A stretch of DNA of 64,000 nt from Flavobacterium sp. N2270 (lineage in GTDB: Bacteria > Bacteroidota > Bacteroidia > Flavobacteriales > Flavobacteriaceae): contig NZ_CP110005.1 of assembly GCF_025947225.1 (NCBI RefSeq), positions 930,001 through 994,000 of the forward strand, written 5' to 3'. Shown here one piece after another: positions 27,851 to 37,010 of the stretch (positions are counted from its first letter, which is position 1; every line of letters begins with the position of its first letter). The notes below the pieces were generated by a model. It made no database searches, had not been told where the DNA came from, and was given only the letters and a program-made list of their open reading frames with translations. Made by a program: the position numbers and the translations under genes.

Positions 27851-27882
27851 AAAACCCAAATTCAAATAAGAGTTTGGGTTTT
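27851..27882 (+). terminator. Terminator of leuS
   Basis: A 10-bp stem AAAACCCAAA / TTTGGGTTTT with loop TTCAAATAAGAG is followed by TTTT. It is nearly the same sequence as the odhB terminator at 2808-2841. Confidence 0.85.
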
Positions 27883-27936
27883 TTTGTAACTTTTTTAAAA
27901 TTTTACGTATAATAAGTATAATTTAAATAATTTGTA

Positions 27937-28350
27937 ATGAGAAGAAACTATACAGGTTTAATATTTGGAATTGTAATTTTTGTTTTTATTTTAATTGCTT
28001 CAATGATGTTTGGTTTACCAAGATATAATGTTTGGCAGCAAGAAATGGCAGGAAAAGCTGAAATGGCAAAAGCAGAACAAAATAGAAGAATTTTAGTAGA
28101 AGAAGCTAAAGCGAAGTTAGAAGCAGAAAAACTAAACGCTCAAGCAGAAATTGAGAGAGCCAAAGGAATGGCTGAAGCTATGAAGTTAGAAAACGGTACA
28201 TTAAGTGAAACTTACAATCAGTATTTGTTTATCAGAACCCTTGAAAAAATTGCAGATAAAGGAGATTTACCACAAATTATTTATGTTCCTTCAAATGGTT
28301 TGCTACCAGTTATGGATGTAAATAAAGGTATGAAACCAAATTCAAATTAG
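27937..28350 (+). CDS. Membrane-anchored coiled-coil protein resembling an SPFH/prohibitin tail
   Basis: A 137-residue protein: one N-terminal membrane helix (about 8-28), then a long Ala/Glu/Lys coiled coil (about 35-90; AEKLNAQAEIERAKGMAEAM), then a short segment IADKGDLPQIIYVPSNGLLPVMD. The coiled coil and tail resemble the C-terminal part of stomatin/prohibitin (band 7) proteins, but the band 7 domain itself is missing. It may assemble with a full-length SPFH protein encoded elsewhere. No partner is nearby. Confidence 0.7.
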   Translation: MRRNYTGLIFGIVIFVFILIASMMFGLPRYNVWQQEMAGKAEMAKAEQNRRILVEEAKAKLEAEKLNAQAEIERAKGMAEAMKLENGTLSETYNQYLFIRTLEKIADKGDLPQIIYVPSNGLLPVMDVNKGMKPNSN

Positions 28351-28431
28351 TAAGCGTCAAAATGTCATTTTAAAAAAATGGAATGTAATTTGATGTTTAT
28401 TTATTAAATTTAAATTCAAAATTTAGAAAAT

Positions 28432-29112
28432 ATGGGAATGAGTTATATGATTTTGGCTGGTGCTATTATGTTGGCCAGTTGGTTGGTTAGCAGTAGGCTA
28501 AAAAGCAAGTTTGAACATTATTCAAAATTGCATTTGCAAAACGGAATGAGTGGTGCGGAAATTGCCGAAAAAATGCTTGCCGATAATGGAATAAGAGATG
28601 TTAGGGTAATATCTACACCAGGACGTTTAACAGATCATTATAATCCTGCAGATAAAACGGTAAATTTAAGTGAGGCGGTTTATAATCAAAGAAATGCTGC
28701 TGCAGCTGCTGTTGCTGCTCATGAGGTGGGACACGCAGTGCAACATGCTCAGGCATATAGTTGGTTAACAATGCGTTCAAAATTAGTGCCTGTTGTACAA
28801 GTAGCTTCTAGTTTTGTGCAATGGATTTTATTAGCAGGAATTTTATTAATCAATACTTTTCCTCAATTATTATTAGTTGGAATTGTTATTTTTGCTGCTA
28901 CAACTCTTTTTTCGGTAATTACTTTACCTGTAGAATATGATGCAAGTAATAGGGCGTTAGCTTGGTTAGAAAACAAAAGAATGTTAACTCAACAAGAACA
29001 CGATGGTGCAAAAGATGCTTTAAAATGGGCTGCAAGGACTTATGTTGTTGCTGCTTTAGGTTCTATTGGGACGTTGTTGTATTATGTAATGATTTACATG
29101 AATAGAAGATAA
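28432..29112 (+). CDS. Zinc metallopeptidase, YugP family
   Basis: A 226-residue membrane metallopeptidase. The zinc motif HEVGHAVQHA (HExxH) lies between residues 97 and 106, with the third-ligand helix EYDASNRALAWLE further on. Helices are predicted near 2-20, 120-165 and 200-222. The family (M48-like, YugP) is widespread; its substrates are not established. It ends at a strong terminator shared with the convergent Lrp gene. Confidence 0.9.
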   Translation: MGMSYMILAGAIMLASWLVSSRLKSKFEHYSKLHLQNGMSGAEIAEKMLADNGIRDVRVISTPGRLTDHYNPADKTVNLSEAVYNQRNAAAAAVAAHEVGHAVQHAQAYSWLTMRSKLVPVVQVASSFVQWILLAGILLINTFPQLLLVGIVIFAATTLFSVITLPVEYDASNRALAWLENKRMLTQQEHDGAKDALKWAARTYVVAALGSIGTLLYYVMIYMNRR

Positions 29113-29130
29113 TTTATTATAAATAGATGC

Positions 29131-29163
29131 AAAAAGCCGTTTGATGTTGTCAAACGGCTTTTT
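29131..29163. terminator. Bidirectional terminator, metallopeptidase / Lrp
   Basis: A 14-bp perfect stem AAAAAGCCGTTTGA / TCAAACGGCTTTTT has loop TGTTG. T-runs on both strands serve both convergent genes. Confidence 0.9.
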
Positions 29164-29634
29164 TTATAGTTGAATTTGTCTATCAATTTGTTGGTCTAGT
29201 GAAATAAAAGTTTCCGTACGAGAAACACCTTTTATGGCTTGAATTTTTTTGTTAAGCAACTGCATTAAGTGCTCGTTATCTTTACAGATAATTTTTATAA
29301 AGATGCTCCAGTTTCCTGTGGTGTAATGACATTCTAAAACTTCTGGAATTTTTTTTAGTTCTCTTACGGCTTCTGGGTTGCTCATGGCTTTGTCTAAATA
29401 AACACCTACAAATGCCATAGTAGAGTAGCCCAATACTTTGATGTCAACAACAAATTTTGAACCAGAAATAACGCCAGCTTGCTCTAGTTTTTTTAAACGC
29501 TGATGAATGGCAGCCCCTGAAATTCCAATTTTATTCGCAATTTGAAGTATTGGTTTTCGAGCATCTTCCATTAAGTCGCGCAAAATTTCTTTGTCAATCC
29601 CATCTATTTCAATTTGTAACTGATTTATCTTCAT
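29164..29634 (-). CDS. Lrp/AsnC family transcriptional regulator
   Basis: A 156-residue feast/famine regulator. The N-terminal HTH (about 5-60; ILQIANKIGISGAAIHQRLKKLEQAGVI) precedes an effector-binding RAM domain (about 70-150; VLECHYTTGNWSIFIKI). Such proteins sense amino acids. The neighbouring saccharopine dehydrogenase-like gene on the same strand, 97 bases upstream with a terminator between them, suggests but does not prove control of lysine metabolism. Confidence 0.93.
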   Translation of the reverse strand: MKINQLQIEIDGIDKEILRDLMEDARKPILQIANKIGISGAAIHQRLKKLEQAGVISGSKFVVDIKVLGYSTMAFVGVYLDKAMSNPEAVRELKKIPEVLECHYTTGNWSIFIKIICKDNEHLMQLLNKKIQAIKGVSRTETFISLDQQIDRQIQL

Positions 29635-29686
29635 AAGGTTTTATTTTGAAGTAAATATACTTATTTTGGTTTTAAAAATAAACAAA

Positions 29687-29711
29687 AAAGCCTTGCGTAT
29701 TGCAAGGCTTT
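29687..29711 (-). terminator. Terminator of the saccharopine dehydrogenase gene
   Basis: A 10-bp stem AAAGCCTTGC / GCAAGGCTTT with loop GTATT runs into TTTTTTG on the minus strand. Confidence 0.82.
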
Positions 29712-29731
29712 AAACTTTTGTTCTTCTATTT

Positions 29732-31102
29732 TTAACCGCTTACATTATCAGGATTGTAACCTAGATAAGGTGTTTCATATTCATTGAAAATTACACCATA
29801 ATCTTCTAATTCTTTTAAAATAGGACTGTAAACTTCTTTAGTAATTGGCAATTGAACACCAGGAGTTTTAATTTCTCCATTTAATATTTTTAATGTTGCA
29901 ATAGCAACAGGTAAACCTACTGTTTTCGCCATTGAAGTATAGGTTTGGTCATCTCCTTTGCAAACCATAGTAGCGTCAATTTGTCTATTTTCACCATTTA
30001 AAGTATATCCAAATTTATGATACATAACAATCATATCTTTATCGTCTTCTTTTAAAACCCATTTTTCTGCTAATATTTTTTCTAAAATTTGAGCAGGAGT
30101 AGCTTTTTTAAGTTCTACTTTTTTGTTAGGATTAAATAAATCTAACTCTACTAATTTGTCCCAAATAACATCATCTTGATCAATTTTTTGAGCATGACGT
30201 AGTTTAATTTCTACGATATCTGTTGGGTGATAAGGTAAAAAAGAGTTTGTAAAATCACGGTAAGACATGTTCTCTGAATCATCAATTGTGTAAGAATCAT
30301 CAGTCATTCCTAATTGAACTAAGATGTCCCAGGCTCTAGAAAACCCCACTTTTCTAATGGTTCCTCTGTAAACTGTTAACGCATTATCAAGTCCGTAAAC
30401 ACTTCTGTATTTTAAGGAATCTCTATTAGCATAAGCTTCAAATCTACCGTAACCTTCAACGTCTAAAAATTCAGTACGCCTAAATAATTTATTATAAGGA
30501 ATATATTTGTAAGTTCCTTCTTGAATAAATTTTGCGGCACCGCCTTGGCCTGCCAAAACTACATTTCTTGGGTTCCAGGTAAATTTGTAATTCCAAAGAT
30601 TGGTGTCACTTTCTGGTGCGACTAATCCACCACAAAAAGATTCAAATAAAATCATTTTGCCCCCTTTTTCACGAATTTCATCAATCACTTTCATTGCACT
30701 CATATGGTCAATTCCGGGGTCAAGACCAATTTCGTTCATAAAAACAAGGTTGTTCTCTTTTGCGGCTTCATTAAGTTCTTGCATTGCACTACTAATGTAA
30801 GATGCTGTTACCATGTGTTTTTTATAAACAATACAGTCTTTTGCTACTTCAATATGCATGTGTGCTGGCAACATTGAAACAACGATGTCTGCTTTTTGAA
30901 TTTCTGCTTTTCTTTGCTCAGGATTAAAAATATCAAATGCAATTGCGTTAGCATTAGGGTGGTTGTTTGTTTTCTTTTGGGCTAATTCAATAGATAAGTC
31001 GGCAATAACGATTTTTAAATCTTCAACAGTAGATTTATCAAGTAAATATTTTATTAAAGAAGAGGCTGATCTACCTGCTCCTATTACTAATATGTTTCTC
31101 AT
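29732..31102 (-). CDS. Saccharopine dehydrogenase family protein
   Basis: A 456-residue NAD(P)-dependent dehydrogenase. The Rossmann motif is ILVIGAGRSASSLIKYL at the N-terminus, followed by MLPAHMH, NEIGLDPGIDHMSAM and a C-terminal saccharopine-binding domain. It resembles the glutamate-forming enzyme of lysine breakdown through saccharopine (LYS9-like). A longer frame begins at a GTG at 31126, but the Rossmann fold begins exactly at ATG 31102. The Lrp gene follows. Confidence 0.9.
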   Translation of the reverse strand: MRNILVIGAGRSASSLIKYLLDKSTVEDLKIVIADLSIELAQKKTNNHPNANAIAFDIFNPEQRKAEIQKADIVVSMLPAHMHIEVAKDCIVYKKHMVTASYISSAMQELNEAAKENNLVFMNEIGLDPGIDHMSAMKVIDEIREKGGKMILFESFCGGLVAPESDTNLWNYKFTWNPRNVVLAGQGGAAKFIQEGTYKYIPYNKLFRRTEFLDVEGYGRFEAYANRDSLKYRSVYGLDNALTVYRGTIRKVGFSRAWDILVQLGMTDDSYTIDDSENMSYRDFTNSFLPYHPTDIVEIKLRHAQKIDQDDVIWDKLVELDLFNPNKKVELKKATPAQILEKILAEKWVLKEDDKDMIVMYHKFGYTLNGENRQIDATMVCKGDDQTYTSMAKTVGLPVAIATLKILNGEIKTPGVQLPITKEVYSPILKELEDYGVIFNEYETPYLGYNPDNVSG

Positions 31103-31200
31103 TATGGTTAGTTGTAAATATAACACGAAGGTAATGAATTGTTATATTTATTAAAAGTAATTTTAAATCTATTCTAGTTTTTAACATAAAAAGAAAATAG

Positions 31201-31208
31201 TATATTTG
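31201..31208 (+). promoter_or_regulatory. -7 promoter element of the DUF423 gene
   Basis: TATATTTG matches TAnnTTTG, 17 bases before the ATG. Confidence 0.45.
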
Positions 31209-31225
31209 TTTTATAATCATGAAAA

Positions 31226-31615
31226 ATGGAAAAAAAATTGATTTTAACTGCGGCTATAATGGGTGCAGTAGCAATTGTTTTAGGAGCATTTGGTGCTCAT
31301 GCCTTAAAAAAAGTTTTAACTGATCCGCAACTTAATACGTTTGAGGTTGGTGTTAGATATCAAATGTATCATGCACTCTTTTTATTATTAATTGCAAACT
31401 TAAATTTTCTTACACTTAAGGAAAAAACAACTATTTTGTATTTGGTAATTGTTGGGGTTGTTTTATTTTCAGGATCAATTTATATGCTTTCTACAAGTAC
31501 AGTTACAAAAATAAAAACATCTATTTTAGGTCCCTTGACACCTTTAGGTGGGATGTTTTTAATTATTTCTTGGGTATATTTATTTTATATTGCATTAGTA
31601 AAAAACACTAATTAA
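31226..31615 (+). CDS. DUF423 family membrane protein
   Basis: A 129-residue protein with four membrane helices (about 5-25, 47-62, 70-88 and 100-122). The N-terminal motif AAIMGAVAIVLGAFGAHALK is diagnostic of DUF423 (YgdD family). Function is not established. It stands alone with its own promoter and precedes pckA by 69 bases. Confidence 0.92.
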   Translation: MEKKLILTAAIMGAVAIVLGAFGAHALKKVLTDPQLNTFEVGVRYQMYHALFLLLIANLNFLTLKEKTTILYLVIVGVVLFSGSIYMLSTSTVTKIKTSILGPLTPLGGMFLIISWVYLFYIALVKNTN

Positions 31616-31639
31616 CAATGCTTTCTAAAATTTAATTTA

Positions 31640-31647
31640 TAATTTTG
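31640..31647 (+). promoter_or_regulatory. -7 promoter element of pckA
   Basis: TAATTTTG matches TAnnTTTG, 37 bases before the pckA ATG. Confidence 0.45.
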
Positions 31648-31684
31648 CGTTTAATAATACACAAACAACATAACTAAAAATAGT

Positions 31685-33310
31685 ATGAATAATCACACTC
31701 AAAAAACGAATACAATATCGTTAGAGAAATATGGAATTAAAGATGTTATTGAAGTGGTTTATAATCCATCATATGACTTTCTTTATAATGAAGAGTTGAG
31801 CTCAGATTTACAGGGATTTGAAAGAGGTCAATTAACTGAACTAGGTGCTGTAAATGTAAAGACAGGAATTTATACAGGTCGTTCTCCTAAAGATAAATAT
31901 ATTGTTGAAGATGATGTTACTAAAGATACAATTTGGTGGACTTCAGATAAAGCGGTAAATGACAATAAGCCAATTTCAACTGAAACTTGGAATGATTTAA
32001 AAGAAACAACAGTGTCTCAGTTGTCTGGAAAAAGATTATTTGTTGTTGATGCATTTTGTGGAGCTAATGAAAACACAAGATTAAAAGTTCGTTTTATAAT
32101 GGAGGTGGCTTGGCAAGCTCATTTTGTAAAAAACATGTTTATTCAGCCATCAGCAGAAGAATTAGAAAATTTTGGAGAACCTGATTTTGTTGTAATGAAT
32201 GGTTCAAAAACGTCTTTTAAAGATTTTAAAAAGCATAATTTGAATTCTGAAGTATACATAGCATTTAATTTAACTGAAAAAGTTCAATTAATTGGTGGTA
32301 CTTGGTATGGTGGTGAAATGAAGAAAGGATTGTTTTCAATGATGAACTATTATTTACCATTACAAGGAATAGCATCAATGCATTGTTCTGCAAACAAAGG
32401 TAAAGATGGTGATGTTGCTGTTTTCTTTGGTTTATCTGGAACAGGAAAAACTACTTTATCTACTGATCCGAAGCGTGAATTAATTGGAGATGATGAACAC
32501 GGTTGGGATAATGATGGAGTCTTTAACTTTGAAGGGGGTTGCTATGCTAAAACAATTGACTTAAGTAAAGAAAATGAACCAGACATTTATGGAGCAATCA
32601 AAAAAGATGCGTTATTAGAAAACGTATCGGTTGATGCAAATGGTAAAATTGATTTTTCAGATGGTTCCGCAACTCAAAATACAAGGGTTTCATATCCAAT
32701 TAACCATATTCATAATATTGTTAAGCCAGTTTCAAAAGCAGGCCATGCAACTAAGGTAATTTTCTTAACTGCTGATGCATTTGGAGTTATGCCTCCAGTT
32801 TCTAAGTTAACGCCTGAGCAAACAAAATATTATTTCTTGTCTGGATTTACTGCTAAATTAGCGGGTACAGAAAGGGGAGTAACTGAACCACAACCAACAT
32901 TCTCAGCATGTTTTGGAAAGGCATTTTTATCTCTTCATCCTACAAAATATGGTGAAGAATTAGTGAAGAAAATGGAACAAAATAATGCTACAGCTTATAT
33001 GGTAAATACGGGTTGGAATGGAACGGGCAAGCGTATTTCTATCAAAGACACTAGAGCTATTATTGATAGAATTTTAGATGGTTCTATTGAAAAAGCTGAA
33101 ACTAAAGTTATTCCAGTATTTAATTTTGAAGTCCCTACTTCTTTAAATGAAGTAAATTCAGAAATTTTAGATCCTAGAGACACCTATACAGATGCAACTG
33201 AATGGGAGGCAAAAGCAAAAGATTTAGCAAAGCTTTTTGTTGCTAATTTTGAACAGTATACAGACAATGAAGAAGGTAAAGGCTTGGTAAAAGCGGGTCC
33301 GAATTCATAA
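31685..33310 (+). CDS. pckA: Phosphoenolpyruvate carboxykinase (ATP)
   Basis: A 541-residue ATP-dependent PEPCK converting oxaloacetate to PEP, the first step of gluconeogenesis. The kinase P-loop is [13 protein letters not shown]; the metal and oxaloacetate site is in [32 protein letters not shown] and RVSYPINHI are further blocks. Full length. It is monocistronic, with a promoter box upstream and a bidirectional terminator after it. Confidence 0.97.
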   Translation: MNNHTQKTNTISLEKYGIKDVIEVVYNPSYDFLYNEELSSDLQGFERGQLTELGAVNVKTGIYTGRSPKDKYIVEDDVTKDTIWWTSDKAVNDNKPISTETWNDLKETTVSQLSGKRLFVVDAFCGANENTRLKVRFIMEVAWQAHFVKNMFIQPSAEELENFGEPDFVVMNGSKTSFKDFKKHNLNSEVYIAFNLTEKVQLIGGTWYGGEMKKGLFSMMNYYLPLQGIASMHCSANKGKDGDVAVFFGLSGTGKTTLSTDPKRELIGDDEHGWDNDGVFNFEGGCYAKTIDLSKENEPDIYGAIKKDALLENVSVDANGKIDFSDGSATQNTRVSYPINHIHNIVKPVSKAGHATKVIFLTADAFGVMPPVSKLTPEQTKYYFLSGFTAKLAGTERGVTEPQPTFSACFGKAFLSLHPTKYGEELVKKMEQNNATAYMVNTGWNGTGKRISIKDTRAIIDRILDGSIEKAETKVIPVFNFEVPTSLNEVNSEILDPRDTYTDATEWEAKAKDLAKLFVANFEQYTDNEEGKGLVKAGPNS

Positions 33311-33330
33311 AAATATAAAATTACAAAATA

Positions 33331-33358
33331 AAAAAGCTCTGCAATTGCAGAGCTTTTT
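33331..33358. terminator. Bidirectional terminator, pckA / hemD
   Basis: A 12-bp perfect stem AAAAAGCTCTGC / GCAGAGCTTTTT surrounds the loop AATT, with T-runs in both directions. Confidence 0.9.
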
Positions 33359-33383
33359 TATTTTGTAATTTTTTTAAAAAGAA

Positions 33384-34142
33384 TTACTTCCCTTTATTAG
33401 CTTCTAATATATATTTTTCTAATGCACCGGTCATTGACGGTGTTCCAGGAGATGGAGCCATAATATCAACTCTTAGTCCAGCATCAATAGCTTCTTTTTG
33501 AGTTGTTGTTCCAAAAACAGCAATTCTAGTGTTGTTTTGAACAAAATCTGGAAAGTTTTGAAATAATGATTTTATTCCAGAAGGGCTAAAGAAAGCTAAT
33601 ATATCGTAATAAACATCTTTTAAATCAGATAAATCACTAACCACAGTTTTGTAAAAAACACCTTCTGTCCAATTCACTTTTAAATCGTTTAAAGTTGAAG
33701 GAACATCAGCGTTTAATTGGTCTGAAGCAACTAATAAAAAAGCTTCGTCTTTATATTTTTTAATTAGTGGTGCTAAATCAATAAAATCTTTTTGACCAAC
33801 ATAAATTTTCCTTTTTCTATAAACTACATAACGTTGAAGATAAAAAGCAACTGCTTCAGATTGGCAAAAATATTTTAAATCCTCAGGTATTTTATATCTC
33901 ATTTCTTCAGCAACTCTAAAAAAATGGTCTACTGAATTTCTGCTTGTTAGAATTATTGCAGAAAACTTACTTAAATCTATTTTTTGAGCTCTTACTTCTT
34001 TTGCAGAAATTCCTTCTACGTGAATAAACGTTCTAAAGTCAACTTTAACCTTCAATTTGTTTTGAAGTTCAAAATAAGGAGAATTTTCTACTTTAGGCTC
34101 TGGTTGTGAAACTAATATTGTTTTCACTTTCAAATTTGACAT
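33384..34142 (-). CDS. hemD: Uroporphyrinogen-III synthase
   Basis: A 252-residue HemD that closes hydroxymethylbilane to uroporphyrinogen III in haem synthesis. The family is weakly conserved; the two-domain layout and blocks AIILTSRNSVDHFFR, FFSPSGIKSLF and RIAVFGTTTQKEAIDAG support the call. It lies 9 bases downstream of a DUF4271 gene, a pairing usual in Flavobacteriaceae. The other haem synthesis genes are not here. Confidence 0.87.
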   Translation of the reverse strand: MSNLKVKTILVSQPEPKVENSPYFELQNKLKVKVDFRTFIHVEGISAKEVRAQKIDLSKFSAIILTSRNSVDHFFRVAEEMRYKIPEDLKYFCQSEAVAFYLQRYVVYRKRKIYVGQKDFIDLAPLIKKYKDEAFLLVASDQLNADVPSTLNDLKVNWTEGVFYKTVVSDLSDLKDVYYDILAFFSPSGIKSLFQNFPDFVQNNTRIAVFGTTTQKEAIDAGLRVDIMAPSPGTPSMTGALEKYILEANKGK

Positions 34143-34151
34143 ATTCTTCCT

Positions 34152-34814
34152 TTAGTTTTTTATAATCCATTTATATATAAAATAGTACGGTGCTATTTCA
34201 AGAGTGCAAAGATACAAAATAAAATAAAATATTTTACCTAGAATTATATTTTGATAAACTTTTAATGTAATGAAGTAAGTAATCACATTAATCACTACTA
34301 AAATAAGTAATAATGATAAGTAAATCCAGTTTTCATTAAAAGAATTGTAATATAAAATAATGTTTATTGGTAATAATAAAACACCAAAATATGTTCTATA
34401 ACTTACTTTTAGTAAATTAAATTGCTCTACAAACTCCTCAATCTTAAAAGTTGTTGCAATAATTTTTTCTATTAAGTATTTTGAGAGTATAAAAACACCT
34501 AAAAAAGTTATTACTTGAATAAAAACAATAATATTTTCCTTTGTTGTAAGCTTGTAATGGCTTAAACTAAGTAAAACAAAAAAAGAAAAGGAAATTAATT
34601 GTACAAGAAATAACGACATTGTAAAGCCGCTGTTCATGTTAGTACTATCTTTATATATTTTAGTGTATTTGTCAGAAACTCCTAAGCGCATAAATTCTAT
34701 GAATCTAACTTGAAATACTGATCTATTTAGCGCAATAATAAACACACTTAGAACAAACATTAAAGTCGCCCAGTCTGTATAATTTATAATTCTTTCGTGA
34801 TAATTTATTTCCAT
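34152..34814 (-). CDS. DUF4271 membrane protein
   Basis: A 220-residue integral membrane protein with six predicted helices, starting after a short N-terminus (MEINYHERIINYTDWATLMF) and ending TLEIAPYYFIYKWIIKN. This agrees with DUF4271, a Bacteroidetes family. The tight linkage to hemD suggests a link to haem or porphyrin handling at the membrane, but no ligand residue or motif proves it. Confidence 0.85.
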   Translation of the reverse strand: MEINYHERIINYTDWATLMFVLSVFIIALNRSVFQVRFIEFMRLGVSDKYTKIYKDSTNMNSGFTMSLFLVQLISFSFFVLLSLSHYKLTTKENIIVFIQVITFLGVFILSKYLIEKIIATTFKIEEFVEQFNLLKVSYRTYFGVLLLPINIILYYNSFNENWIYLSLLLILVVINVITYFITLKVYQNIILGKIFYFILYLCTLEIAPYYFIYKWIIKN

Positions 34815-34893
34815 AATTATGCAACAAAATTACAAAAAATCTATACATAACTATTATTATAATTTTATTAAGATATAAACCGTCTAAAAAGAT

Positions 34894-34901
34894 TATTTTT
34901 G
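34894..34901 (+). promoter_or_regulatory. -7 promoter element of the glycosyltransferase operon
   Basis: TATTTTTG matches TAnnTTTG, 20 bases before the ATG at 34922. Confidence 0.45.
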
Positions 34902-34921
34902 TAGCTATTAAAAGTAAAAAA

Positions 34922-35644
34922 ATGTCAAAAGGAGTAGTTGTAATTCCAACGTATAATGAAATTGAAAATATCGAAGAGATAATCAATGCTGTTTTTTCGT
35001 TAAAGACAGAATTTCACATTCTTATTGTTGATGATAATTCTCCTGACGGAACATCTCAAAGAGTTAATGAGTTGCAAAAGCTATTTGAAAACAAACTTTT
35101 TATAGAGGTTCGTCAAAAAAAAGCTGGATTAGGAACTGCTTATGTTCATGGTTTTAAATGGGCTCTAGAAAGAGAATATGAATACATTTTTGAAATGGAT
35201 GCCGATTTTTCTCATAACCCTAAAGATTTAGTAAAGTTATACAAAGCCTGTAAAAATGGCGCAGATGTTGCAATAGGTTCTAGATATTCTACTGGTGTAA
35301 ATGTTGTGAACTGGCCTTTAAGCAGGGTTTTATTGTCTTATTTTGCTTCGGTTTATGTAAAGTTAATAACTGGTATGAAAATTCATGATGCGACTGCTGG
35401 TTTTATTTGTTATAAAAGATCGGTTTTAGAAACCATTCAGTTAGATAAAATAAAATTTATTGGATATGCATTTCAAATAGAAATGAAATACAGAGCATTT
35501 GTAAAAGAATTTAATATAGTTGAAGTGCCTATTATTTTTACTGATAGAACAAAGGGACAGTCAAAAATGAGTGGTTCTATAATTAAAGAAGCCATTTTTG
35601 GAGTAATATTATTAAGAATAAAAAAAATATTTAATACATTATAA
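34922..35644 (+). CDS. Polyprenol monophosphomannose synthase (GT2)
   Basis: A 240-residue GT2 glycosyltransferase close to dolichol-phosphate mannose synthases. Motifs: VVIPTYNEIENIEEI, the nucleotide site IVDDNSPDGT and the metal-binding EMDADFSHNP. It ends without a membrane anchor, like bacterial Ppm1/DPM1. It would make a polyprenyl-phosphate sugar for protein or envelope glycosylation. Flavobacteria O-glycosylate exported proteins, a possible use. The stop overlaps the dihydroorotase start by 1 base. Confidence 0.9.
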   Translation: MSKGVVVIPTYNEIENIEEIINAVFSLKTEFHILIVDDNSPDGTSQRVNELQKLFENKLFIEVRQKKAGLGTAYVHGFKWALEREYEYIFEMDADFSHNPKDLVKLYKACKNGADVAIGSRYSTGVNVVNWPLSRVLLSYFASVYVKLITGMKIHDATAGFICYKRSVLETIQLDKIKFIGYAFQIEMKYRAFVKEFNIVEVPIIFTDRTKGQSKMSGSIIKEAIFGVILLRIKKIFNTL

Positions 35645-36987
35645 TGGGTAAGTTTTTAATAAAGAATGCAAAAATTGTAAATGAAGGAGTAATTTTTGAA
35701 GGCGACGTATTAATTGAAAATGATTTTATTAAAGAAATTGCCGAATCAATTAGCTTGAAGTCTTCCGATTGTACTGTTATTGATGCAGAAGGAAATTATC
35801 TTATTCCAGGTGTTATTGATGATCAAGTTCATTTTAGAGAGCCAGGTTTAACACATAAAGGGAATATAGAATCTGAAAGTAGAGCAGCTGTTGCTGGAGG
35901 AATTACCAGTTTTATTGAACAACCAAATACGGTTCCAAATGCTGTAACACAAGAACTTTTAGAAGATAAATACGTTATTGCTAGCAAAACTTCTTATGCC
36001 AATTATTCTTTCATGATGGGAGGAACAAATGACAATTTAGAAGAGGTTTTAAAAACAAATCCTCGAAATGTTGCTGGGATAAAATTATTTTTAGGTTCAT
36101 CAACAGGAAATATGTTGGTAGATAATCAAGAGGTTTTAGAAAAAATATTTTCTTCTACAAAAATGCTAATTGCTGTTCATTGTGAAGATGAGGCAACGAT
36201 TAAAGCAAATTTAGAAAAATATAAACAAGAATTTGGTGATGATATTCCTATGAATAAACATCATTTGATAAGAAGTGTTGAAGCATGTTATATTTCGTCG
36301 TCTAAAGCGATTGAGTTGGCAAAGAAAACGGGAGCAAGGTTGCATGTATTTCATTTGTCAACAGCAAAAGAAATGGAACTGTTTACCAATAAAATTCCAT
36401 TAGAAGAAAAACAAATCACAGCAGAGGTGTGTGTGCATCATCTTTGGTTTACCGATAAAGATTACGATACAAAAGGAGCTTTTATAAAATGGAATCCCGC
36501 TGTAAAAACTGAGGCTGATAAAAATGCATTATGGGAAGCTTTATTGAACGACAAAATTGATGTTATTGCAACTGATCATGCACCACATACTTTAGAAGAA
36601 AAGAAAAACAGCTATGTAAATTGCCCTTCAGGTGGCCCATTAGTTCAACATGCTTTAGTGGCAATGTTTGAAGCACATTTAAATGGTAAAATTTCAGTTG
36701 AAAAATTAGTAGAAAAAATGTGTCATAATCCTGCTAAAATATTCAAAATTGAAAAAAGAGGTTTTTTAAAAGAAGGTTATTTTGCAGATTTAGCTATTGT
36801 AAACACTCATCAACCTTGGAATGTAAATAAAGATAATATTTTGTATAAATGTGGTTGGTCTCCTTTTGAAGGAACTAACTTTAAGTCGCGAGTTATGCAT
36901 ACATTTGTAAATGGAAATCTAGTTTACACAAATGGAAAAGTAAAAAGCGTAAAAGCAGGAAAAAGATTACTTTTCGAAAGAGAATAA
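35644..36987 (+). CDS. pyrC: Dihydroorotase (amidohydrolase family)
   Basis: A 447-residue amidohydrolase of the dihydroorotase/allantoinase type. Metal-site residues: the HxH motif reads Q61-V-H63 (DDQVHFREPG) with Gln in place of the first His; K147 (GIKLFLGSS) as the carboxylated Lys; H179 (AVHCEDE); H237 (VFHLST); D311 (ATDHAPH). All others are present. The missing His makes ordinary two-metal catalysis uncertain, though the rest of the site argues for an active enzyme. Alternatives are another cyclic-amide hydrolase or a non-catalytic partner. Confidence 0.85.
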   Translation: MGKFLIKNAKIVNEGVIFEGDVLIENDFIKEIAESISLKSSDCTVIDAEGNYLIPGVIDDQVHFREPGLTHKGNIESESRAAVAGGITSFIEQPNTVPNAVTQELLEDKYVIASKTSYANYSFMMGGTNDNLEEVLKTNPRNVAGIKLFLGSSTGNMLVDNQEVLEKIFSSTKMLIAVHCEDEATIKANLEKYKQEFGDDIPMNKHHLIRSVEACYISSSKAIELAKKTGARLHVFHLSTAKEMELFTNKIPLEEKQITAEVCVHHLWFTDKDYDTKGAFIKWNPAVKTEADKNALWEALLNDKIDVIATDHAPHTLEEKKNSYVNCPSGGPLVQHALVAMFEAHLNGKISVEKLVEKMCHNPAKIFKIEKRGFLKEGYFADLAIVNTHQPWNVNKDNILYKCGWSPFEGTNFKSRVMHTFVNGNLVYTNGKVKSVKAGKRLLFERE

Positions 36988-37010
36988 CTTATATTCAAAA
37001 AATTAGTTTT

